The translations under genes were made by a program, and so were the position numbers. From contig CM036170.1 in assembly GCA_020631735.1 (NCBI GenBank), positions 68,649,737-68,713,736 of the forward strand: 64,000 nucleotides of DNA, written 5' to 3'. Under the pieces are notes generated by a model, which was not told the origin of the DNA, searched no databases, and saw nothing but the letters and a program-made list of their open reading frames with translations. This DNA comes from Saccharum officinarum. Taxonomy: Eukaryota > Streptophyta > Magnoliopsida > Poales > Poaceae. This document shows, in pieces, positions 11,503 through 21,035 of the stretch; position 1 is the stretch's first letter, and the number at the start of each line of letters is the position of its first letter.

Positions 11503-11687
11503 GACGAACAACGATGAACGAACTACGTACGCTGCATGGATTAAGGACAAAGGAGGCATTGTCAATTTGTTTTAAAGTTACTAATATTTATGGTGGCATC
11601 GACATTGATTATTGTGCACGAGCTATATATTAGGGCAGTCGTAATGCTAGAACCTATGCACAATTTTCACAGTGACCATATGAGTAA

Positions 11688-11930
11688 GGGTGTGTTCACT
11701 TCCTATACAAACCTAAAATATTTTCTCTTCCACTCATCACATCGAATCTTTAGACACGTGCATGAAGCATTAAATATAGATAAAAAAGATAACTAATTGC
11801 ATAGTTTGTCTATAAATGTCGAGACGAATCTTTTGAGCCTAGTTAGTCCATGGTTGGACAAATTTTGCCAAGTAACAACGAAATGTGCTACAATAACTTT
11901 TCACCTACTTTTCACCAACTGAACACACCC
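11688..11930. mobile_element. Tourist-like MITE (family A)
   Basis: The ends are gggtgtgttcacttc and gaacacaccc as an inverted repeat, with target duplication TAA at 11685-11687 and 11931-11933. The interior has the family block cgagacgaatcttttgagcc. The three-base TWA duplication points to the PIF/Harbinger (Tourist) superfamily. It lies about 190 bp past the glucanase stop codon. Confidence 0.85.
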
Positions 11931-11933
11931 TAA

Positions 11934-12799
11934 GAAACTATTTGCAGAAACTATCTCACACAGTAAAGGTGTCTTTATCTAATAAACGTTGCCATTTTTT
12001 TTCTTTTTCTCTCTCCCAACTCCATCGTCTCCCTCGCCTGACCACCATGTACAGCAAGTTGCATGCGCATATGGGATTTGAGAGGATCCTGCACCAGGTA
12101 GAGCAAGCTGCATGCGCACATGGGATTCGAGAAGGAGAGCAGCGCAGAAGCCGCCTGCGGCCACGACTGGGAGTTGGAGGAGGCCCGTTGTTCGTGCAGG
12201 AGTAGCAGCTCCCGCTCCTGGATGTCGAACCGCAGCGCGGCGAGCGCCGACCAGCGTACGGCAATGCGGCGAGTGTGGCCTGGGCGGACAGCGGCCCAGC
12301 GAGCGCGGCCTGGACGGATGGCAGCGCACCGAGCGTGGCCTGCGCAGCCTGGACAGGTGGCGGCGCGGCCTGCGTGGCTGGACGAACGGCGGCTCGGCGA
12401 GCGCGCCCGACGAGCAACGACGCGGCAAGCGCGGCCTACGCGGACGGCGGCGCGGCGACCGCGCCCGACGAGCAACGACGCGGCAAGCGCGGCCTACGCG
12501 GACGGCGGCGCGGCGACCGCGCCCGACGAACAACGACGCGGCAAGCGCGGCCTACGTGGACGGCGGCGCAGCGAGCGCGACCCGGCGAACAACGACGCGG
12601 CGAGCGCGGCCTACGCGGACGGCGGAGCGGCCTGCGCAGGCCCCGCTACGTAGAAACCATTCGTTTCCTCCCAATGCCGAAGTTGCCGTTTCCTGGTGCA
12701 TCGGGCCACGCTAGGACTTCGTTTCTCAGCCAAGAAACGGTTTTATCAAATTTTCCTCTCTTTAGATTGCCACGTCAGCTTTCCTCTTAAGGATAGTTA
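11934..12799. other. GC-rich segment with minisatellite, no recognised gene
   Basis: Between two MITEs lies about 870 bp that turns from a pyrimidine-rich tract (11990-12035) to strongly GC-rich sequence. It has two imperfect copies of a gcatgcgca(c/t)atgggatt(t/c)gagaa motif (12062 and 12112). Several long reading frames are open on both strands at once, which is expected from the composition and the repeat (see 12402-12633), not evidence of a gene. Confidence 0.5.
12402..12633. repeat. Minisatellite, four 58-bp units
   Basis: Units start at 12402, 12460, 12518 and 12576 (exact 58-bp steps). Units 1 and 2 are almost identical; units 3 and 4 diverge. The core is cgacgcggcaagcgcggcc. As 58 is not a multiple of three, successive units are read in successive frames, so all three plus-strand frames stay open. 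Confidence 0.9.
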
Positions 12800-13016
12800 G
12801 GCCTAGTTTACTTCCCTTCCTAATTCCAAATTTTTACACTTTCTCTCCATCACATCAATCTTTAGACGCATGCATGAAGCACTTAATGTAGGTATTGTAA
12901 ATCACGAGACGAATCTTTTGAGCCTAATTAGTCTATGATTGGACATTAATTGCTAAATACCAACGAAAGTGATACAGTAGCAAAATTCCAAAAAAAAATT
13001 GCATCTAAATACCTCC
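12800..13016. mobile_element. Tourist-like MITE (family A)
   Basis: It starts ggcctagtttactt and ends gcatctaaatacctcc, a degenerate inverted repeat. The target duplication TTA is at 12797-12799 and 13017-13019. It contains the family block cacgagacgaatcttttgagcc. Confidence 0.75.
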
Positions 13017-13024
13017 TTAATATA

Positions 13025-13266
13025 GGCCTTGTTTAGATGGCAATTTTTTTCAACTATAGCTACTGTAGCACTTTCATTTGTATTTGACAATTAGTATCCA
13101 ATCGTGGACTAATTAGGCTTAAAAGATTCGTCTCGTGATTTACTACCAAACTGTGCAATTAGTTATTTTTTTACCAACATTTAATGCTTCATGCATGCGT
13201 CCAAAAATTGATGTGATGGAGAGAGAGTGAAAAAACTTGGAATTTGGAAGGGAACTAAACAAGGCC
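13025..13266. mobile_element. Tourist-like MITE (family A), opposite orientation
   Basis: The terminal repeats are ggccttgtttag and ctaaacaaggcc, perfect inverted copies. The internal block reads gattcgtctcgtgattta, the reverse of the preceding copy, so the two lie head to head only eight bases apart. The flanking three bases (ata/acg) no longer match. Confidence 0.8.
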
Positions 13267-13309
13267 ACGGATACAAACTACCATTAATATTCTATTAGAA
13301 CTGCCCTTA

Positions 13310-13481
13310 GGCCAGTCTCAGTGAGGATTTCATGTAACTGTTTTCAACACATCCAAATTTTAGAAACAGTGCAGAGGAGTTTCATCCCTTAAAACTCTTA
13401 TCATCTCTCTTCATTAATACAGTGTCATATCAGTATAATTAATGTCCATGAAACTCTAATGAATCTCCATTGAGACTGGCC
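13310..13481. mobile_element. Tourist-like MITE (family B)
   Basis: The ends are ggccagtctcagtg and cattgagactggcc. The target duplication TTA is at 13307-13309 and 13482-13484. This 172-bp element belongs to a common grass MITE type with GGCCAGTCTCA ends. Confidence 0.88.
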
Positions 13482-13484
13482 TTA

Positions 13485-13802
13485 GGACACTCCCAATGCA
13501 GAAATCATCATAGTTTCTATGGACATTAATTGTACAGTCATCTAAGCATTTTGCTGATGTGGCAATGTAGTTATTGAAGAGAGAGCAAAAATCATAGAAA
13601 TCGGGTCTAAATTAGAAAATATGTCTACACGAGAACCAAAATACGAAGGGATATGATTGGTAGAGAATAGAAAAAGAATATATATGATTAGATAAAAAAT
13701 TGTTCTATAGAAACCATCTAATGGAGCCCTGATTTCTATATACAGTGTCTATAAAAATTAATAGATATAAAAACTACATATACATGTAGTATTGGACTGC
13801 CC
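13485..13802. mobile_element. Tourist-like MITE (family C), abutting family B
   Basis: It starts ggacactcccaatgc and ends gtattggactgccc, an imperfect inverted repeat, with TTA at 13482-13484 and 13803-13805. It shares its left TTA with the preceding MITE. Confidence 0.7.
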
Positions 13803-13931
13803 TTAGGAGTTGATTGTAGCAGTAGGATTCATCGAATGCCTGGATCGGCGATGATCGGTGGCATTTGCACACATGAGTACCATACACTGCATCGAGAAGC
13901 TTTCTGGAATTTCTTTGTGTAACTGCATATA

Positions 13932-14183
13932 GGCTGTGTTTAGTTTCCCTAAAAATGTTGAAAAGTGTATTGCAGTACGTTTTGACTATTTTTTTGTAAA
14001 TAGTATCCAACCGTTGACTAATTATGTTTAAAACGTTTGTCTCGCAAAGTACAACCAAACTGTACAATTAGTTTTTGATTTCATCTACATTTAGTATTCC
14101 ATGCATGTATCACAAGTTTAATGTGACGGAGAATCTTTTTTTTTTGTATAGTGCAATTTTCTTCAGGTGAACTAAACACAGCC
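13932..14183. mobile_element. Tourist-like MITE (family A)
   Basis: The terminal repeats are ggctgtgtttagttt and gaactaaacacagcc, flanked by ata on both sides (13929-13931, 14184-14186). The interior has the family block, here diverged. Confidence 0.8.
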
Positions 14184-14247
14184 ATACAGTGCCCGTTACA
14201 GGTTACACAAATTTCGTGACAGTCGACAGTTGATGAGTTCGCACTAA

Positions 14248-14476
14248 GCTCGTTTAGTTCACAGAATGAAAAACACTGTATCAGAATTCCTGTAGCATTT
14301 TGTTTGTATTTGGTAAAAATTATCCAAATTTTGACTAACTAAGTTAAAATATTCGTCTCGCAAAGTACAACAAAACTGTGCAATTAGTTTTTGATTTCAT
14401 CAACATTTAGTACTTCATGCATTTGCCGATATTTTGATGTGACGGAGAATCTTCTTTTTGCGAACTAAACAAGGCC
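14248..14476. mobile_element. Tourist-like MITE (family A)
   Basis: The ends are gctcgtttagttc and gaactaaacaaggcc, with target duplication TAA at 14245-14247 and 14477-14479. It is close in sequence to the copy at 13932-14183. Confidence 0.82.
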
Positions 14477-14869
14477 TAAAATGCTGAAACAGATCGGCGT
14501 GTGTATCTGTGCTGTGCTGTGTGTGATAGACGGGCGACACCATTTCGCTCTTGCCCGTGTAACTGGGCCCTACATTAACGGGCCTAATTAAGCCACGAGT
14601 TGGGCGGCTAATCTGGGCCACGGCCTCGCACATTTCATGAAGCGTGAAGAATCACACAACCCCACTGTACTCCTGTTCCTGTAGCCGCTCTCAAAGAAAA
14701 AAAAGCGTGCACTTCTCCTAAAAATAAAAAGCGTGCACACACACAACCCCTGTAGCCTAACCGTGTGGACAAACTCGTGCCAAGCGGCAAGCGTAGTCAC
14801 GTCTGTCCAGGTCCAGGTCTACTACAGTACGCCCTTCCAAATCAAAAAGAGAAAAACCCTACTATCCTA

Positions 14870-15110
14870 GGGTGTGTTTAGTTGCCCCTGTAAAATTTTT
14901 GAAAGCATAGTAACTCTTTCGTTTGTATTTGACAATTAGTGTCCTGTCATGACTAATTAGGTTCTAAAGATTCGTCTCGTGATTTACAACCAAACTATGT
15001 AATTAGTTATTTTTTTATCTATATTTAATACTTCATACATGCGTCCAAAGATTCGATGTGACGAAAAATCTTGTAAAATTTTTAGAATTTTGAAGGAACT
15101 GAACACACAA
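14870..15110. mobile_element. Tourist-like MITE (family A)
   Basis: It starts gggtgtgtttagttg and ends gaactgaacacaca, flanked by cta on both sides (14867-14869, 15111-15113). It contains gattcgtctcgtgatttacaacc. Confidence 0.78.
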
Positions 15111-15403
15111 CTACCCCCTTTTGGGAGAAAGGACTACTCCTATTCATCATTCATCAGTGCTAGTAACTTCCTACCCCTAGCGCCGCAGTTGCGCGAGCAC
15201 AGGCTTTGTCGATCCATCAATCCTTCGATAAAAGCTTCGCTGTTGCCCAATTCCATACCTACGATCGTTCACGAAATCGTAGTTCGGCGAACGATCCGAC
15301 GGGAGGAGCTCACACGTCTCCACCACACGCTGCACTACTGCTGCTGTTGTATTGAATATTTGCATGGCATATATTTTTACCACACGTGACCAGTGACGCA
15401 AGC

Positions 15404-16048
15404 TTAAAAATACAAAATATTTATTTTAAGTTGTTATAACTTTTAACCGGTGTATCCATTTTAAATTCTATCTACACCGGTGTGTTCTACGTGACGAGAC
15501 GAACAAAACTAGATCTCACTTACTTATGTTTCAAAAAATATTTTTTAGTAACAATTTATGTGTACTAACTTATTATAACTAATAACATATAACTTACAAC
15601 ATACAACTTACGCGAAAAACTTGCAAACTCAAGAGTTGTGAAACACAACTTATTTACAAAAAGTCATTAAACACAAAGGAATGAATTAATTTATAACTTT
15701 TGCCAAAACTTGCAAACACAAAAGTTATTAACACACAAAGGAACGAATTAACTTATAACTTATATCAAAACTTACAAACACAAAAATTATGATATACAAC
15801 TTATGTACAAAAGTTATCAGACATAACTTGTGTACATAAGTTATTACAATAAGTTATTCTATACAACTTGTATACATAAATTATATGTTATAAGTTAGTA
15901 CACATAAGTCGGTAGTATAATAAAATTTTTCGAAACATATGCAAGTGTTGTTCGCCTCGTCATGTGGAACACATCGGTGCAGACGGAATTGAAAATAGGT
16001 GCACTGTTCGAAAGTTATATCAATTTGAAATAAATATTTTGCATTTTC
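15404..16048. mobile_element. AT-rich foldback element with long inverted repeats, copy 1
   Basis: About 150 bp at each end are inverted copies: the left has tacaaaatatttatttt...accggtgt...gtgacgagacgaac, the right has gttcgcctcgtcatg...acatcggtgc...aaataaatattttgca. Between them are many aacttata/ataagtt motifs in both orientations. No protein is encoded. Long inverted repeats suggest a Mutator-like or foldback MITE, but I find no convincing target duplication, so the borders are approximate. Confidence 0.65.
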
Positions 16049-16250
16049 GTAGATGACGTCACATGCAGAAAAGGGACGAGGAAGCGGGGTGGGCACCTGT
16101 GCTCCATAAATCCATTCCAGCGATTGTTCACTGATTTTTTTGGCCAGCGAACGATCCTGACCGGGTCTGCATGCGGGAGGTCTGCACCTGCCCCGTACGG
16201 TTTCAAGTGCCTCGTGCCTGCTAAACCACGTCATGAGCAGCATGTTTATG

Positions 16251-19200
16251 TGTTAGAACATGTGGAAAAGTGAAAATAGAATTTTGATTGTACTAAAAAT
16301 GCCCAATGAAGATGTTAGTTACGAAATGTTCTAGTGCTTGTGTGTTATTGAGTAGGCTTATAAAGCAATTTTTATTAAGAAAAAATGTTATAAAACATAT
16401 ATGTGACACTTAAATAAAGTGTAAAGTACAAATCTCGTAGATGGCAATGCAACTCGTCTTAGAAAAATAATATTGCTAGCTAGTATTCTTAATGGCTTAG
16501 AAATGGAATTTGCAATCAAATCCGGCTCAAGACAGAAAAACCTTAAGTCTGTAAACAATGTGACAATGCTATGTTGGTGAATTAATTCTAGAAAATTCAG
16601 CTAAAGGTCAGTGTTATGTTTTTGTTCCTTATGGTAGCCTGATGTACGCTCTTTAGCATGGCTTAGGTGGTTGAGCCTCAATCGAATCAATTTAGTTTTG
16701 GCAAGCGCTTTAAAAGCCGTGCATGAACATCGCCTTGGGCTGTCTAGCCGGGTGTGCGGCCACCGCGCTCGGGAGCACGACGTCGCCATGTTTGGCCGCA
16801 CCGTGCGCATGCGCGCTGCCGCGTGTTGGCCGGCCGAGGCTGTCCTCGGCCTGGCCATGCTGGCCGCCGTGCTGCTGCCACCGCTGCTGCCCTTCCATCC
16901 TTGCGCTGTGGCGCTGCTGTTGTCCTTCTCGCCATCACGTGCGTGGGCTTGACCCTGCTGCCCGGCGCCATCACCTCGCCGTCGCGTCCGCGCTCCCTGC
17001 AATTCTGTGCCGCTGCCTGGTCCTGCCCGATGGCACTGCCACTGTTGCGCGCGCACATGGCGAACTCACTGCACCGGCACATGGCCGTGCTCGCAGCCGC
17101 GGTATCCCCACATGCGCCTTAGCCCCGCCGCGACAGTTGTACTCCCAACCGTCATTGTCTTTAAGCACGTCGCACCGATGCGCAAGCTGACCCCCTCCCC
17201 TTCCTTGTCGTTTCCACTCAACGCAACGCCGTTCATTAAATCTAGTAGGGAGACGTCACCATCGACCGATTTGTTGCATCTCTAGCTCCGTCTTTAAGCC
17301 ACCAAGCTGCCCGACCCCATTTGACCATGATTGGAGTGCGGCCAAGCTCCAATTTGGCGTTTTCCTCACTGTTGGGTCGTTATGGTCGCGCTCGGCCGGT
17401 GCGGGTGGCAACTCCCCTTGAAACCGTTAGAGGCCAACCCAACTACGCCATTAGCTTCACCTCGATTCCCTCTTCGTCCTGCGCACCTCAGTTGAACCAC
17501 TACCCCTACCCGGTGCTATCGTCGCGGCCGTGTATGCCGCGGTACGCCGCCGCACGGCTCGGTCACACGCGGCCAGCCCTCCTCCGCCATCCTCTACTCC
17601 AATTGTCACTTCGGCCAAGTCCACGGTAAGCTCTTGATGCTCACCCGCTAGCTGGTTAGGCCTGTACCTGCCCTAATTCACCGGAATAGTCGCACCCCAT
17701 CGTGGATGGCCGCGCGTCACTGCAGCCCTCACCATTGGCCCCGCCACCCCTCACTACCACCCAGCACAGTCATTTAGGTCGGGGATGGCGATCGACCCGC
17801 TAGGTGGGTCCGCACAGGTCCTAGGTGGCTAGCGTAGCCACCCTGTGCCGCTGCTCGCCGCGTCGCCGCGCACCCTACCTCAGGGATGTGCGCGAGGAAA
17901 TTAGGAAAAACCCAGGGGGCCAAATGAGATTGTTAGAGAGAGAGGAAAGAATAGTGATTGGATTCCATTGTAGTTCGAATAAAGCTCGAGGGCTCTTTTG
18001 CAAAAGCACAAGCGCGCGGGCTGCACCGTAGTGGGCCGCGCTGGGCCGCTTGTCTCTTTTCTTTTTCGGATAAATTAGTTAGTATTTTCTAATTAGATTT
18101 TGAGCTGATCTTTGGTAATTAATATAAAATCATGTGGATGTCCAAAAATTGTGAAATAAATTTTGTTAGGTTCCTAAAATTATGATCTACCTGTTAGTAT
18201 AGCTAGTTCATACCTATCTATGTTGCTACTAAGGGCTATTAAATCATTTGAAAGTGTTTAATATTATTAGGTTAATAATTGAAGGAATTTTTGTGGTAGA
18301 TTGGTGATAGTAATAATTCTAAAAAATTTACAATAGCTTCATTGTATTATTATGTGCTTACTATAAATTGTGTAGCCATAAGATAAGTAAGTTATTAGGG
18401 TAACTAAATGTCCCTTGTTTTGAATACATTAAATATTTAATAGGAATAAAGAGTAACATTGATTTGTGAAATTAAGTGTTTGTTAGTTGAGCATGAAGCC
18501 TTGTTTGACGAAGATGATGCTTAGCTTAGTATGTTAGACATTAGAGCTAGCTTGTTAGCCTGAGATGTGCAATTTTATTTTCAGAATTTCTATTGCTTAA
18601 ATAATAATTGTCGTATCATCATCATCGCATGCATATAGAGATCGAGTCAGCAGAGACCGTGATTCCCGATGAGCCCGAGTACGAGGAGATCGTCGAGGAG
18701 TACGAGGAGGAGATTCTCATGCCGAAGGAGGTCCTAGAGCCGCCACTGACTGACTCAGCTACCACCGCGCCTACCAAGGCAAGCCCCGGTGCATAACCCC
18801 TATTTTTTATATTCACCGTCGCAGGAGTTTTATGAAAACCCCATATATACACTAGTGCAGGTTCGAGTAGCTACTATGCTTAGGCTGTCGGTAGCATGGG
18901 TAACCTGTCGTTACACACAAGTAGGTAAATATTATTATTACTCTCTTGATACAAGAATGGAAAGAAAATGGTGACCGGGCAAGGATAAGGAATGGGTTAT
19001 CGTGGGTGTAACGAGTTGTGTCCCTCGGCCATGGCAATCAGCTTGGGTACACTGTTTTCTCTGTCCGTGTCGATTGAGGACCCTCCGTTGCTATGGATGG
19101 TAGTCAGGTCACTGACTTATTATCCTGAGCACATACCTGCTTATGGGAGCGGGAAAGCTCATTGCTCCCTTGTCATGGGTTTCCGGCTCTTTCTGGACCG

Positions 19201-20078
19201 ATTGATTGGAGGTGGAGAAAGGTGGAGTTCTAAGCACCACATTGAGGCTGGGTCTCAAGTGTGGGGGTTTGAAGTCTAGGTTTGGACGGGGACATGGACC
19301 CTTCGACAGGAGTGAAATGGGTTGGTCTTGTTTGTGCATGAGGTACAAGCCAGATGTGTGTTTCGGGGTACCCAGCTGGAATACATTGGTTTGTGAATCG
19401 CCGTTTCTATGAGACGGTATGACTTGGCTAAGGTCTAGCACCGTAGTAAGAACTGGAATCTGAAAAGTGGTAAAATGGTTCTATTTGCTCAACCCTGACT
19501 TGAAAGTAGAACATATGCTTACCTAGAATGGTTAGCTAATGAAGTAATCATGACTGCTAATAAAATTTGATCTTAAGGACGAATTATTAGTAATACTTTC
19601 CGCAAGGCAAAAGAAATACAACAAACCATAATGTCTATCATATCCTTGAGAGTCGAAAAATTATTCTCACTAGTCGGGTAAGACTTGCAAGTACACTGTG
19701 TTCTTAGGGTTTATTTTACCCTGTTGCAGGTGCAGCTTGAGGAGTTAGATCTTGTGTGGAGGATTCTTTTGGTGGGCACAAATGGATCCGTGTATCATTC
19801 TGCTAGATGTTATTTCATTTTTGCTATTTAATTATCGCACTCTGAACTCCGGTATTGTAATAAATAATTTTTCCAAGATGCTGTGTTGTATGAAATGGAC
19901 TAAGAATTATAAATCTATACTCATTATTAGATTCTGGATGTAAAACGTGGATTGTTTCGAGTTTTTCCTTGGGATGTGCTCGACAGAACTATCTATGTTA
20001 ACTTACTTTTGGGGTGCTTAGTGTCTAGTGAAAGACAAGCGCCTCCAAAAGTATGTTATTTCATACGGTTCTGCCGCA
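16251..20078 (+). mobile_element. Second gypsy-type LTR, probably solo
   Basis: It has the same landmarks as the LTR at 1-2980: a GC-rich part, an AT-rich part, an acidic frame followed by a gcaagccccgg motif, a ccgtgtcgattgaggacc block near 19065, and an end cggttctgccgca. No primer-binding site follows the end, and no gag or pol is nearby, so a solo LTR is the simplest reading. The left border is uncertain: tgttagaacatg at 16251 is a candidate, but the five flanking bases do not match those after 20078. The foldback copy 2 starts directly at the right end. Confidence 0.55.
18629..18796 (+). other. Short acidic reading frame inside the second LTR
   Basis: The frame has 55 codons from ATG 18629 to TAA 18794-18796. 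It is dominated by Glu with Tyr, Val and Ile (EYEEIVEEYEEEI in the middle) and ends KASPGA. It lies where the LTR at 1-2980 has its own acidic frame. No known domain. It may be a conserved peptide of this retroelement group. Confidence 0.4.
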
Positions 20079-20640
20079 TTAACTTATAACATAGAACTTA
20101 TAACTTAAAATATAAGTTATACATAATGTTATGTTACGTTACATAGTTTATTTCTATAAATTATACTGATAACTTGGACAATATAACAATTTATAGAACA
20201 AAACTTATCACCATATAACTTATAACATTAACTTATATCGTATAACTTATAACTTATGACAAAACTTGGAAACATAAAAGTTATAAAGCACAACTTTTTT
20301 TTACTTTGTCCCTTTTTCCTCTTTTTAATTTTTATATTAGTCTATCAATTTTTCTTTTATTCATGCTACCAACATATCTACTAATATGTTATAATATTAA
20401 TTTGTACATCTAAGTTGTATAGATAAGTTGTGCTTTATAACTTTCCGTGTTTCTAAGTTTTGGTTATCAGTTATATGTGTTATAAGTTAGTTTGCTATAA
20501 GAAAAAATTCTTTAAAACATATGCAAGTGGGGTCTAGTTTTGTTTGTCTCATCGCGTAGAACGCACCGGTGTAAACGAAATCGAAAATGAATACACCATT
20601 TAGAAGTTATAATATTTTAAAATAAATATTTTGCGTGAGC
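20079..20640. mobile_element. AT-rich foldback element, copy 2 (left arm missing)
   Basis: The right arm (20510-20640) matches the right arm of the copy at 15.4-16.05 kb: aaaacatatgcaagtg, gtttgtctcatcgcg, gcaccggtgta, aaataaatattttgcg. The interior again consists of aacttata/ataagtt motifs. The left arm is absent; the sequence begins at the end of the second LTR. Confidence 0.6.
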
Positions 20641-21035
20641 GCAACACAGTTGAAATTGAGCACGAAAAAGAGAATGAGTATATGCGCTACTATTCAATTA
20701 AGTTCCATGCGTAAATTATTCTTTTAAGGAAGCTGCCGCCCGTCAGAAAAGTGTTCGCTCCCCGTGGATGAGCATTTGCGAATTATTCACACCGCCTGTG
20801 CTCCGCGGTGCGTGCTGTATACTTTACCAAAAAGGAAAATTTTGTTATGTTGGAATATTGATCGCTACTTTCAAATGGAGTGATCGTTCTCTGCGCCCCG
20901 CGTGAGCCGCCCACAAGGCCATTCCGGTGAGATTCCGGTGAGGTTTTCGGATCTCGGGCGCCGCAAGGTAGGAGAATGTGTTGGGGAGACGACGCCGTGT
21001 CGATTGACCGGGGCTGTTCGGGCTTTGGTTCCGCC

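Noticed and set aside
11956..12790. Several 150-200-residue proteins on both strands
   Set aside because: They result from a GC-rich 58-bp minisatellite whose length keeps all frames open; Arg/Ala/Thr-rich sequence without domains.
16601..17285. Overlapping Cys/Ala/Arg-rich proteins at 16.6-17.3 kb
   Set aside because: They lie in the GC-rich part of an LTR, on both strands and in several frames, with no family resemblance.
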